From Microbacterium sp. Root180 (GTDB lineage: Bacteria; Actinomycetota; Actinomycetes; Actinomycetales; Microbacteriaceae), in the NCBI RefSeq assembly GCF_001428485.1, contig NZ_LMHS01000003.1, positions 601,625 through 665,624 of the forward strand: 64,000 nucleotides of DNA. Reading direction: 5' to 3'. Of the stretch, positions 51,682 to 59,874 are shown one piece after another. Numbering within the stretch: position 1 is the first letter of the stretch; each line of letters opens with the position of its first letter. The notes under the pieces are model-generated. The model was not told where the DNA came from, searched no databases, and worked only from the letters and a program-made list of their open reading frames with translations. A program made the translations under genes and the position numbers.

Positions 51682-52515
51682 CTACATCTCCTCGTGGGTG
51701 TCGGGGTCGCCGTCCCACAGGCGCCCGCGCTCGAGGGCGGAGATGACCTCGACCTGCTCGTCGGTCAGGCGGAACCCGAAGACGTCGGCGTTCTCGCGCT
51801 GACGATCCGCGTCGGCCGACTTCGGGATCGGCGTGCTGCCGATCTGCACGTGCCACCGCAGCACGAGCTGCGTCGGCGTCACGTCGTGCACGACGGCGAG
51901 CTCCTGCAGGAGCTGTTCGGTCAGCAGCTCGCTGCGGCGGGCGAGCGGGCTCCAGCTCTCGGTGCGGATGCCGTGCTCGGCGTGGAATGCACGAAGCGCG
52001 GTCTGCGGGAAGTACGGGTGCAGCTCGACCTGGTTCACCGCCGGCACCACACCGGTCTCGTCGATGAGCTCGGAGAGCATCGCCTCCGTGAAGTTGGAGA
52101 CCCCGATCGAACGCACGAGGCCGCGCTCGCGCGCCTCGATCATGCCGCGCCAGGTGTCGACGTACTTGCCCACGCTCGGGTTCGGCCAGTGGATGAGCTG
52201 GAGATCGATGCGGTCGAGCCCCAGCATCCCGAGCGAACCCTGGATGCTGTCGACCGCCTGCTGGTAGCCGTGATGGCGTCCCGGGATCTTCGAGGTGACG
52301 AGGAGCTCGTCGCGATCGAGGCCGCAGCGGCGCACGGCCTCCCCCACCTCGCGTTCGTTCTCGTAATTCACCGCCGTGTCCAGCAGCCGGTACCCGGACT
52401 CGATAGCCGAGACGATCGCAGCGATGCCGTCCTCCCCGCGCAGGTTGTAGGTTCCGAGCCCGAGCTCGGGGAACGCGGTGCCGTCGTTGAGGGTCACGGT
52501 GGGGATCGAGGTCAT
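51682..52515 (-). CDS. Aldo/keto reductase
   Basis: 277 residues. AKR landmarks: LLDTAVNYENE (Asp and Tyr near 45-52), VTSKIPG (Lys near 74), QLIHWPNP (His near 107), SIGVSNF near 136 and PKSADADRQREN near 237 for NADPH. All four catalytic residues are present. Substrate unknown, 2,5-diketogluconate-reductase-like. Start supported by CAGGAT plus 6 nt. Confidence 0.93.
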   Translation of the reverse strand: MTSIPTVTLNDGTAFPELGLGTYNLRGEDGIAAIVSAIESGYRLLDTAVNYENEREVGEAVRRCGLDRDELLVTSKIPGRHHGYQQAVDSIQGSLGMLGLDRIDLQLIHWPNPSVGKYVDTWRGMIEARERGLVRSIGVSNFTEAMLSELIDETGVVPAVNQVELHPYFPQTALRAFHAEHGIRTESWSPLARRSELLTEQLLQELAVVHDVTPTQLVLRWHVQIGSTPIPKSADADRQRENADVFGFRLTDEQVEVISALERGRLWDGDPDTHEEM

Positions 52516-52521
52516 GGTTCC

Positions 52522-52527
52522 ATCCTG
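52522..52527 (-). promoter_or_regulatory. -10-like element (CAGGAT) for the aldo/keto reductase
   Basis: Minus-strand CAGGAT, 6 nt, then ATG at 52515. Confidence 0.4.
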
Positions 52528-52574
52528 GCCCTCCTGGCGCCGTGGCGGGGTCGCCCCCGGGCGCGGGCCGAGGA

Positions 52575-52769
52575 TCAGGGTCGGTCCTCGATGTCGCCGT
52601 CGAGCTCGCCCTCGCGCGCGGCACGCTCGTCGGCGGCGGCGCTGGTCTGGCGGTCGTCGTCCAGGTCGGGGTCGAGCGGCCGGTCGTCGCCATCGAGCAC
52701 GTCCGCGGCGTCGAATCGGTCGCCGTCGTCGGCGGGCGGGATGACGGGAGGAACGGGGTTGCTGGTCAT
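52575..52769 (-). CDS. Small acidic disordered protein (64 residues)
   Basis: MTSNPVPPVIPPADDGDRFD, then an Asp-rich body ending EGELDGDIEDRP. About 22 Asp/Glu, almost no hydrophobic core. Composition matches the 37369-37593 protein. The frame is open and ATG-started, but no strong ribosome-binding site is seen, so moderate confidence. Between the aldo/keto reductase and peptidase genes. Confidence 0.55.
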   Translation of the reverse strand: MTSNPVPPVIPPADDGDRFDAADVLDGDDRPLDPDLDDDRQTSAAADERAAREGELDGDIEDRP

Positions 52770-52850
52770 GATGGAATCGTTTCGGCTTCCGCAACGCTAG
52801 GCGCCCCGTCGCCTCTCACGCAGGGGGCTTGCGGTGCGGGCACGACGGAG

Positions 52851-53558
52851 CTAGCGCCCGTCCCCCGAGCCGCCGGTCACCGATCGCAGCCGTTCGCGCT
52901 GACCCGGGAACCCCGACTCGATCCGGACCCATTCGGCGCCCTGCCGCACGTCGTAGGCGCGGAAGGCGCAGGCGATGCCCTCGGCGACGAGGAGGTCCGC
53001 GCTGTCCATGAGTTGGAAATGCAGGTGCGGCGAGGTCGAATTGCCCGTGTGTCCGACGCGTCCGAGGACGGCACCCGCCGGCACCCGCTGCCCCGGCTGC
53101 ACGGCGACCGTGCCCGGGGCGATGTGCGCGAAGCCGGCATACACCGCGCCTGCGCGGAGGATCACGTGGTTGCCGAGGATCGCGGGGATCTTGTCCGGGC
53201 GGAAGGTCAGGCCGTTCCAGATCCCGCGCACCGTTTCGCGCAGCGGATTGACCCATCCGCGCTCCGCCATTCCGTCGACCGCCGCAACGACCTCTCCCTC
53301 GAAAGGGGCGCGGATCTCCTCGCCCCACGCGTAGCAGCGCGAGGTGCGGGCGCCGATCGTCGCAGCGACGAAGGCCGAAGACGGGTGGACGTGGATGCCG
53401 GGACGCTCGTCGACCTTCACGAAGTCGTACGCATATCGCTGTCCGAGGATGTCGACGCCGTGGCTGGGCACGCCGGCCACCGGTGTGGTCACCGCGACCC
53501 AGTTCTCCCCGCGCAGCGGGAATTCGACGACGACCGGGGTTTCGAGTCCCTCGGGCAC
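52851..53558 (-). CDS. M23 family (LytM-type) metallopeptidase
   Basis: 235 residues. The zinc-site signatures are VPSHGVDILGQRYAYDF (His and Asp near 33-36) and STSPHLHFQ (HxH near 183-185), with GNHVILRAGAVYAGFAHIAPG between them. There is no signal peptide or membrane helix, unusual for a peptidoglycan-type enzyme. GTG start with TACTGT ending 6 nt upstream, so it is probably not truncated at the N-terminus. Confidence 0.9.
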   Translation of the reverse strand: MPEGLETPVVVEFPLRGENWVAVTTPVAGVPSHGVDILGQRYAYDFVKVDERPGIHVHPSSAFVAATIGARTSRCYAWGEEIRAPFEGEVVAAVDGMAERGWVNPLRETVRGIWNGLTFRPDKIPAILGNHVILRAGAVYAGFAHIAPGTVAVQPGQRVPAGAVLGRVGHTGNSTSPHLHFQLMDSADLLVAEGIACAFRAYDVRQGAEWVRIESGFPGQRERLRSVTGGSGDGR

Positions 53559-53564
53559 GATCCG

Positions 53565-53570
53565 ACAGTA
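53565..53570 (-). promoter_or_regulatory. -10 element (TACTGT), leaderless promoter of the M23 gene
   Basis: Minus-strand TACTGT, 6 nt, then GTG at 53558. Confidence 0.55.
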
Positions 53571-53633
53571 GCCCCGCAGCGCCCTCGGCGGCAGTCGTCG
53601 TCACGACCGGCTGCCGCCCAGGACGGGGTGCGC

Positions 53634-54701
53634 TCAGCGCTTGGCCTCGATGATGAGGTTGAACGGGGTCTCGGCGACCACGCGCACCCGGCTGAACCCG
53701 GCGGTGTGGAGCACCTCTTCGAGTCGGGCCGGTCCGGCCTGCGCACCCAGCACGAGCTCGCCACCGTCCGCGAGCGAGTGTGCGGTGCAGATCATGCTCG
53801 ATGCGGCGTAGTAGGTCTGCGCGATCATCGTCAGGTTGTCCTCGAGACGGTCCGCGGCGTTCGGCTCGACCAGCAGCAGCGAGCCGTCGGGAGTGAGCGC
53901 GTCGGCCGCATGCCGGAGCGCGCCGAGCGGGTCGCCCATGTCGTGCAGCGCGTCGAAGAAGCAGATGAGCCCGAAACCGAGCGCGTCGTACTCGTCGGCA
54001 CGCACCTGCTCGAATACCGCACGGTCCTCGACCCCGGCTGCGCGCGCGTTGCGCCGCGCCTCCGACACCGATGGCCCGTGGCTGTCGAATCCGTGGAAGC
54101 GAGATCGGGGGAACTCTTCGGCCATCATCACGGTCGTGTGGCCGTGGCCCGCGCCGACGTCGGCGACCGCGATGCCGCGCTCGAGCGCGTCCACGACACC
54201 GTCGAGAGCGGGGAGCCACTGCGAGGTGAGAGCGGCGCGGTACCCGTTGCGGTAGAACGCCGCGGTGCCGTGGGCCAGCCGAGGGTCGTGATCGCCCCAC
54301 GCGATCCCCTCGCCGGTCCGGAACGCGTGGAGCGCCTTGGCCTCATCCGACCACATCGCCGCCGGCACGTTCCAGGCTGGGGGCAGGTACACCGGACTCT
54401 CTTCGTTCGCCAGCACGAGCGCCTGCTCGGGCGTCAGCGCGAACGTCTGCTGTTCGGGGTCGTACTCGAGGTAGCCCGCCGCGGCCTGCGAGGCGGCCCA
54501 GTCGCGCACGTAGCGCTCGGCACAGTCGGTGCGGGCGGCGAGCCCGGCGGTGGTCAGCGGGCCGTCCTCGGCGAGCGCACGGTAGAGGCCGAGCCTCGCA
54601 CCGAGGCTCACCATGACGCCGAGGTAGCCGGCGCCCAGGTCGTCCACCGCCTTCAGGACGAATGCCTGCAGTGCTGTCTCATCCACGGTCGTGGTGTTCA
54701 T
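53634..54701 (-). CDS. Class I SAM-dependent methyltransferase with N-terminal winged helix
   Basis: 355 residues. 20-95 winged-helix dimerisation domain (LGLYRALAEDGPLTTAGLAARTDCAERYVRDWAASQAAAGYLEYD). SAM motif I VADVGAGHGHTTVMMAEEFP near 178-197; motif IV FFDALHDMGDPLGALRHA near 247; then PDGSLLLVEP. O- or small-molecule methyltransferase type. AAAGGACC precedes the ATG. Divergent from the GlxA-type regulator, which may control it. Confidence 0.9.
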   Translation of the reverse strand: MNTTTVDETALQAFVLKAVDDLGAGYLGVMVSLGARLGLYRALAEDGPLTTAGLAARTDCAERYVRDWAASQAAAGYLEYDPEQQTFALTPEQALVLANEESPVYLPPAWNVPAAMWSDEAKALHAFRTGEGIAWGDHDPRLAHGTAAFYRNGYRAALTSQWLPALDGVVDALERGIAVADVGAGHGHTTVMMAEEFPRSRFHGFDSHGPSVSEARRNARAAGVEDRAVFEQVRADEYDALGFGLICFFDALHDMGDPLGALRHAADALTPDGSLLLVEPNAADRLEDNLTMIAQTYYAASSMICTAHSLADGGELVLGAQAGPARLEEVLHTAGFSRVRVVAETPFNLIIEAKR

Positions 54702-54747
54702 GTGTCGGTCCTTTCGGGTCCGTTCGATGGGGTGTGATTCCATGCTC

Positions 54748-54780
54748 GGGATGCTGCGCCCCGGTGTTGAGGGGCATCCC
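54748..54780. promoter_or_regulatory. Inverted repeat between the methyltransferase and GlxA-type genes
   Basis: GGGATG and CATCCC arms with an inner CCCC/GGGG pair, mid-way in the 128-bp divergent intergenic region, a likely regulator site or leader hairpin. Confidence 0.4.
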
Positions 54781-54829
54781 GACCCTCCTTCGGTCCATTC
54801 GTGCCACGATGTGGTCTCAGGAGGACGCC

Positions 54830-55840
54830 ATGGCCGACCCACGCCCGCTCACGGTGAGCGTCGTCGCGCTGCCGGATGCGGGCGTCGCGACGATGTTCGG
54901 CGTCCTCGACGTGCTCAACTCCTTCGAACTGATGGGCATCGGCTCCGGGCCGCCGCCGTTCCGCGCGCAGATCGTCGGGGAGCGCGAGGGACCGCTGATG
55001 GGGGTCAGCGGCGTGCCGGTTCCCGTCGCCCGCGCCGTCGCCGATCTCCCGGCGACGGACATCGTGATCGTGCCGTCGGTCGTTCTGGGCCCGGCCGGGT
55101 GGAAGCGCGGGCGCTACCCCGCGCTGGTCGACTGGGCCGCGCGGATGCACGCGCAAGGGGCCCTCCTGTGCTCGGCCTGCTCGGGGATCTTCCTGCTCGC
55201 CGAGACCGGGCTGTTCGACGACCGCGACGTCACCGTCCACTACGACTACGCCCGCCACCTCGAGGTCTCGCGTCCCGCACTGCGCGTGCACCCGGAGCGC
55301 GCGCTCATGGTGACGGGAACCCGCGAGGAGCTGATCACCTCGGGAGCATCGACCACGTGGCACGACCTGGTGCTGTATCTCACCGGCCGGTACGCGGGAG
55401 CGGCCGTGGCGCAGGAGGCGGCGCGCATGTTCGCGCTGCAGTGGCACCAGGACGGCCTTGCTCCCTACATGGTGTTCGAGGGGCGCAGGGATCACGGCGA
55501 TGCCGTCGTCGCCGATGCGCAGGACTGGCTGCGCACGCACTTCTCGGTCGCGGCACCGGTCGAGCAGCTCGTCGTGCGCTCCGGCCTTGCCGAGCGCACC
55601 TTCAAACGCCGATTCACCGAGGCCACCGAAGTCAGTCCGCTCGCCTACGTGCAGCGCGTGCGGGTCGAGGAGGCCAAGCGCCGGCTCGAGCGCAGCGAGG
55701 ACTCGGTCGAGGCGGTGGGATGGGCGGTCGGCTACGAGGACCCGGCGTTCTTCCGCCGGCTCTTCAAGCGAGTGACGGGAGTGAGCCCGGCCGCCTACCG
55801 ACGCCGGTTCCGCGTGCCGTCGGTCACGACCTCGGGCTGA
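54830..55840 (+). CDS. GlxA family transcriptional regulator (DJ-1/PfpI + AraC)
   Basis: 336 residues. 1-190 DJ-1/PfpI amidotransferase-like domain with the elbow SACSGIFLLAETGLF (Cys near 120). 230-330 AraC DNA-binding domain: VVRSGLAERTFKRRFTEATEVSPLAYVQRVRVEEAKRRL and AVGWAVGYEDPAFFRRLFKRVTGVSPAAYRRRF. AGGAGGACGCC precedes the ATG. Its last 17 nt overlap the end of the convergent MFS gene. Confidence 0.94.
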   Translation: MADPRPLTVSVVALPDAGVATMFGVLDVLNSFELMGIGSGPPPFRAQIVGEREGPLMGVSGVPVPVARAVADLPATDIVIVPSVVLGPAGWKRGRYPALVDWAARMHAQGALLCSACSGIFLLAETGLFDDRDVTVHYDYARHLEVSRPALRVHPERALMVTGTREELITSGASTTWHDLVLYLTGRYAGAAVAQEAARMFALQWHQDGLAPYMVFEGRRDHGDAVVADAQDWLRTHFSVAAPVEQLVVRSGLAERTFKRRFTEATEVSPLAYVQRVRVEEAKRRLERSEDSVEAVGWAVGYEDPAFFRRLFKRVTGVSPAAYRRRFRVPSVTTSG

Positions 55841-57290
55841 CGGGGGCTCGGGCCGCCGGGGCCGGGGATGCGGCATCCGTCGGGGATGCGGCATCCGTCC
55901 CCTCGCTGTCTGTGTGCAGCGACGGCGGTGCCGCCGCGTAGGCCAGGGAGAGCTCGCGATAGGGCTTGGAGACGAAGGCGAGGATCACCACGATCAGCAG
56001 CAGCGCGCTCGCGCCGAGGAAGGCCAGGGCGATGCCGCGCGCCTCGCCCGGACCGAGCAGCCAGCCGAGGGACTCCTGCCCGGCAGGCGAGTCCATGTAG
56101 GGGATCAGCCAGAACTGCGCGATCGGCCCGATCACGAACGCCGAGATCGGCGCGGCGGCGGATTCGACGCTGGCCGCGAAGCCGAACACCCGGCCCTGCT
56201 TCTCGAACGGCACGACCCGCTGCACGATCGTCTGCTCGGCGGCCTCGGCGATCGGCATGAGGCACATGAAGATCAGGATGCCGAGGGCGTACAGCCACCA
56301 CCATTCGCGGATCGCGAACGTCATGCCCAGGATCGCGATGCCGATGTTGACGAGCAGCATCGTGCGAACTGGGTTCTTGCCGAGCCCGAACTTCGCCACC
56401 AGCCCGCCGCCGATGATGAAGCCGATACTCGTGATGCCCAGGATGACGCCCCACACCTCGACCGAGAACAGCGTCAGGCCATAGGGGTCCATGAGGGCCA
56501 TGAAGACTCCGCCGACCAGGTTGTTGAAGGTGGTGAAGAGGATCAGCGCGAGCAGTCCGGGCACGGCGAGCACGGCGGGGATGACCTCCCGGAACCCGAA
56601 TCCCTTCGGCGCCTCGCCCTCGACGTGCGCGATGCCGCGCTCGGGGATCGACACGAACAGCAGGTGCACGAGGGCGACCGCGGTCGCCGCGATCGCGATG
56701 ACGACCGTCGCGCCCATGCCGAGGAGACCGATCGACAGGCCCGAGAACACGCTCGTGACCATGAAGGCGATCCCCTGGACGGCGCCGACGAGACCGTTCG
56801 CGCGGTCGCGACGATCGGAGGGGACCAGCAGCGTCACGGTCGTCGAGAGGGCGATGTTCCGGAGGTTCTCGACGACACCGCCGACGAGGATCACGCCGGC
56901 GAAAACCCAGAACCAGGGTCCACCCCAGTCGATGAGGACGCTCTCCGGGAAGGTGAGGTACAGGGCACCCGCGATGAGGTAGGTCGAGAGCGTGACGAGG
57001 CTCGAGAGCACCATCACCGCCTTCTTCTTCATGCGGTCGACGATCACCCCGAACACCACGCCGAACACGGCGACGAGGAGCATGTAGGAGCCGCCGATGA
57101 TGGCGGTCGCAAGCACCGACTCGGTCTCGAGATACGCCCAGAACGTCAGCGCGAACCACAGGAAACTCGACGTCACGTTCGCGAGCGCCGTGTTGGCGAG
57201 CACCTGGTAGAAGGCGCGGACGGTGCGCGGCCCGGGCGCGGACTGGAGTTGATCGTCGTCCGTCGTCGGTGCGGGCGTCGGCTGACTCAT
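55824..57290 (-). CDS. MFS transporter, drug-efflux type
   Basis: 488 residues, twelve predicted membrane helices. Loop motif VFGVIVDRMKKKAVMVLSS (motif A-like, G-x-x-x-DRxxRR) near 78-95, and LVPSDRRDRANGLVGAVQGIAFMV. The tail carries a duplicated SPTDAASP segment. The TetR gene is divergent from it, so export of a toxic compound under TetR control is the likely role. I use the ATG at 57290; an upstream in-frame start lies in the operator region. Confidence 0.92.
   Translation of the reverse strand: MSQPTPAPTTDDDQLQSAPGPRTVRAFYQVLANTALANVTSSFLWFALTFWAYLETESVLATAIIGGSYMLLVAVFGVVFGVIVDRMKKKAVMVLSSLVTLSTYLIAGALYLTFPESVLIDWGGPWFWVFAGVILVGGVVENLRNIALSTTVTLLVPSDRRDRANGLVGAVQGIAFMVTSVFSGLSIGLLGMGATVVIAIAATAVALVHLLFVSIPERGIAHVEGEAPKGFGFREVIPAVLAVPGLLALILFTTFNNLVGGVFMALMDPYGLTLFSVEVWGVILGITSIGFIIGGGLVAKFGLGKNPVRTMLLVNIGIAILGMTFAIREWWWLYALGILIFMCLMPIAEAAEQTIVQRVVPFEKQGRVFGFAASVESAAAPISAFVIGPIAQFWLIPYMDSPAGQESLGWLLGPGEARGIALAFLGASALLLIVVILAFVSKPYRELSLAYAAAPPSLHTDSEGTDAASPTDAASPAPAARAPVSPRS
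55864..55899 (-). repeat. 18-bp direct duplication in the MFS C-terminus
   Basis: Two identical 18-bp units, GGGGATGCGGCATCCGTC, at 55864 and 55882, coding for a repeated TDAASP. The unit contains the octamer that is common across the window. Confidence 0.85.
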
Positions 57291-57349
57291 CGGCTGTCCT
57301 TCAGCGTGTGGGCGGATGGGGGATGCACGGTGGGCTACGCTCGATGTGG

Positions 57350-57384
57350 ACACCGTATACATTGATGTTCACACCGTACATATT
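57350..57384. promoter_or_regulatory. Candidate TetR operator between the MFS and TetR genes
   Basis: Direct repeats ACACCGTATACATT (57350) and ACACCGTACATATT (57371), 21 bp apart (two helix turns), in an AT-rich patch between divergent starts. TATACAT could also serve as a -10. Confidence 0.5.
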
Positions 57385-57400
57385 CTTGTGAGGCAGGGCA

Positions 57401-58063
57401 ATGGCTGCACAGCTAAGCACCTATCATCACGGGGACCTCCGACGTGCGCTCATCGACGAGGGCCTCCGCCTGGCGCGCACCGGCGGTCCCGCCGCGGTGT
57501 CGCTGCGCGAGGTCACGCGCGCCGCCGGCGTCTCGCCGAACGCGGCGTACCGGCATTTCGCGGACCGCGAGCACCTCATCCGCGCGGTCGCCGCCGAGGC
57601 GCAGACGGCCCTCGCCCGGGCGATCCTCGCGCGCGTCGACGCCGCTCCGCCCGCGGAATCCGCCGCAGCGGCCGCGATCGAGCGTCTGCGCCGCGTGGGC
57701 CTCGCCTACATCGACTTCGCGCGCGCCGAGCGAGGGTGGTTCGCGCTGGCCTTCGCGACCCAGGACCCGCAGGGCGGGGAAGAGATCGTGACGCTCGACG
57801 ATGAGATCGTCGCCCCGTTCCGTCTCCTGCTCGACACCCTCGACGAGATGGTGGATGCCGGAGCCCTCACCCCGGAGCGGCGGCCGTTCGCCGAATGGCC
57901 GTGCTGGTCGGCCGTCCACGGTTTCGCCGAGATCGCCGTCCACGGGCCCGTGCAATGGCAGCCACCGGAGGTGATCGACGCGCTGGCGGCCGGCGTGGTC
58001 GAAGCGGCCATCGTCGGCGTGCGAGGCACCGCCGAGTCCGTCACCACGGCGGCCGCACCCTAG
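57401..58063 (+). CDS. TetR/AcrR regulator with WHG domain
   Basis: 220 residues. HTH: YHHGDLRRALIDEGLRLARTGGPAAVSLREVTRAAGVSPNAAYRHFADREHL, about 8-60. The C-terminal WHG domain fits FARAERGWFALAF and WPCWSAVHGFAEIAVHGP. Likely represses the divergent MFS exporter. GAGGCAGGGCA precedes the ATG. The stop codon TAG is the first part of the -10 element of the next gene. Confidence 0.92.
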   Translation: MAAQLSTYHHGDLRRALIDEGLRLARTGGPAAVSLREVTRAAGVSPNAAYRHFADREHLIRAVAAEAQTALARAILARVDAAPPAESAAAAAIERLRRVGLAYIDFARAERGWFALAFATQDPQGGEEIVTLDDEIVAPFRLLLDTLDEMVDAGALTPERRPFAEWPCWSAVHGFAEIAVHGPVQWQPPEVIDALAAGVVEAAIVGVRGTAESVTTAAAP

Positions 58064-58066
58064 ACT
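58061..58066 (+). promoter_or_regulatory. -10 element (TAGACT) overlapping the tetR stop
   Basis: TAGACT, 7 nt, then ATG at 58074. Its first three bases are the tetR stop codon. Confidence 0.5.
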
Positions 58067-58073
58067 TTCGGCC

Positions 58074-58907
58074 ATGACCCCCGCCGGCGCCGCACCGAAC
58101 GGCGGGAAGCCGTGGAGCCTGCAGCGGGCGCTCTGGTGGACGGCGGACTACGTCTACGCCGCTCGGCGGCAACTGGCGATCCTGGCCACGCCGTGGGCCA
58201 TAGGGCGCCGTCGCCCGACGCCGCCGGCGTGGCGGGTCGGCTCGCCCGGACTGCCCGAGGTGGTCCTGCTCCCCGGGGTCTACGAGCACTGGACGTTCCT
58301 GCGACCGCTGGGCGACGCGCTCGCCGCCGCCGGGCACCGCGTGCGCGTCGTCCACGGGCTCGGGGTCAACCGCCGAGGGATCCCCGAGACGGCGGAGCGT
58401 CTCTCGCGCGTGCTGGCCGATCTGCCGGTCGCGACCGCCGGGCGCGTGCTCGTCGCGCACAGCAAGGGCGGGCTCATCGGCAAGCATCTGCTGGTGAAGA
58501 CCGGTGTGGCCGCAGCGGCGGCGGCCGAGGCATCCGCCGGCGGAGACCCTGCCGCAGCGGCCGCGGCCGCGCCTCCCGACCCCGGGCGCCCGTCCTTGGG
58601 CGTGCTCGGACTGGTCGCCGTCGCCACGCCTTTCGGCGGAGCCCGGCGCGCGCGCCTGTTCCTCGTGCCGAGCATCCGCGCTTTCCTCCCCAGCGACGAG
58701 ACGATCGTCATGCTCGGGCGCGAGACCTCGGTCAACGGTCGCATCGTGTCGGTGTTCGCACCGTATGACCCGCACATCCCCGAGGGAAGCGCGCTCGACG
58801 GCGCGACCAACATCGTCGTGCCCGCTCCCGGCCATTTCCGCGTGCTCGGCTCGACGAAGACGCACGACGCGGTGCTCGAGGGCATCGGCCTGCTCGCCGC
58901 GCACTGA
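58074..58907 (+). CDS. Alpha/beta hydrolase (lipase/esterase-like)
   Basis: 277 residues. LPGVYEHWTFLRPLGDALAAAGHRVRVVHGLG, then nucleophile elbow AHSKGGLIGKHLL near 122-134 and VAVATPFGGARRARLF, a pattern of triacylglycerol-lipase-like esterases. The Asp and His are probably in FAPYDPHIPEGS and PAPGHFRVL. An Ala-rich insert (about 140-170) is disordered. No signal peptide. Confidence 0.85.
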   Translation: MTPAGAAPNGGKPWSLQRALWWTADYVYAARRQLAILATPWAIGRRRPTPPAWRVGSPGLPEVVLLPGVYEHWTFLRPLGDALAAAGHRVRVVHGLGVNRRGIPETAERLSRVLADLPVATAGRVLVAHSKGGLIGKHLLVKTGVAAAAAAEASAGGDPAAAAAAAPPDPGRPSLGVLGLVAVATPFGGARRARLFLVPSIRAFLPSDETIVMLGRETSVNGRIVSVFAPYDPHIPEGSALDGATNIVVPAPGHFRVLGSTKTHDAVLEGIGLLAAH

Positions 58908-58989
58908 TCGGCCGCCGCCCTCGGATCAGAGCTGTGCCGCGGCATCCGCCCTCACCCTTGTTCCAGACGCTCTCCGGCGGCGAGAAAGG

Positions 58990-59451
58990 TCAGTCCGACG
59001 CGGGACGCCAGACGAGCGTGTGGCCGGTGGCCTGGAACGACTCGTTCCCCGCGAGCTTGCCGGTGTTCGTGGACTCCCACACGAATCCGACGGCCTCGTA
59101 GAAGGCCCGGGCGCTGTTCCCCTCGAGCACTTCCAGCTCGACCGGTCCCGTAGCCCGCTTGAGCATGTGCTGCACGAGCGTGCGACCGACGCCGCGGCGG
59201 TACCGCGCGGGGTCCACGTAGGCCCACGTGATCTCGTCGGACGAACCGGCGATGAAGCCCACGACGCGGCCGTCGAGCTCGGCAACGAACACCTCGTCGT
59301 CGAAGAGGCCCTCGTTCTCGTACGTCGCCTCGAGATCGAGGTACGCCTCCAGCAGCCCGGCGCCGCCGAGCTCGTCGAGGCGGGCGGCGTCATGGATGCG
59401 CCGGATGTCGTCCCAATCGCGGGGCTCATAGGGGCGGACGGCGATGGTCAT
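58990..59451 (-). CDS. GNAT family N-acetyltransferase
   Basis: 153 residues. Acetyl-CoA loop DPARYRRGVGRTLVQHML near 82-99; substrate side VFVAELDGRVVGFIAGSSDEITWAYVD; final ARAFYEAVGFVWEST. The ATG overlaps the HNH gene stop (ATGA), so the two are translationally coupled. Confidence 0.92.
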   Translation of the reverse strand: MTIAVRPYEPRDWDDIRRIHDAARLDELGGAGLLEAYLDLEATYENEGLFDDEVFVAELDGRVVGFIAGSSDEITWAYVDPARYRRGVGRTLVQHMLKRATGPVELEVLEGNSARAFYEAVGFVWESTNTGKLAGNESFQATGHTLVWRPASD

Positions 59452-59804
59452 GCGAGACCGCCCGTCGAACGCCAGGCGCCGAGGATCTCGACGTGCCGGA
59501 GCAGGAATGCGCGCTCGTCGAGTCGCTTGCGGCGCAGCCAGGACGTGACCTCGTCGTTGCTCTTGCTCGCGTTGCACGACCGGCAGGCGGGCACGACGTT
59601 GCCGACGGTGTAGCGGCCTCCGCGCGAGATCGGCAGCACGCAGTCCTTCTGGAACGGACCGGCGACCGCGCCGCAGTACGCGCAGGCGCCCCACGCCTCG
59701 ACGATGGACTCCCATTCGTCCAGGGTCAGGTCGTTGTCGGCGGCGGCGACGCGCCGCGCGCGACGGCGGCCGGCGCGCGCCCGACGGGTGTTGCTGAGCG
59801 GCAT
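59448..59804 (-). CDS. HNH endonuclease
   Basis: 118 residues. Basic N-terminus ([14 protein letters not shown]), then the zinc-finger HNH: CAYCGAVAGPFQKDCVLPISRGGRYTVGNVVPACRSCNASKSNDEV (CxxC pairs, with the catalytic region Asp-Cys-Val-Leu-Pro-Ile-Ser in place of the usual Asp-His, so the His is unclear). It could be a homing or defence nuclease fragment or a repair enzyme. Leaderless TACGCT promoter. Confidence 0.87.
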   Translation of the reverse strand: MPLSNTRRARAGRRRARRVAAADNDLTLDEWESIVEAWGACAYCGAVAGPFQKDCVLPISRGGRYTVGNVVPACRSCNASKSNDEVTSWLRRKRLDERAFLLRHVEILGAWRSTGGLA

Positions 59805-59810
59805 GCCGCG

Positions 59811-59816
59811 AGCGTA
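59811..59816 (-). promoter_or_regulatory. -10 element (TACGCT), leaderless promoter of the HNH-GNAT pair
   Basis: Minus-strand TACGCT, 6 nt, then ATG at 59804. Confidence 0.5.
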
Positions 59817-59874
59817 GCGGGAGCCGAGGACGAGGAGCGGATGCCGCGCCCCGGCCACGTGCGGTGGTCCGAGC

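Noticed and set aside
59448..59804. HNH gene as part of a mobile element or homing endonuclease
   Set aside because: It is translationally coupled to a GNAT gene and shows no repeats, intron borders or target duplication.
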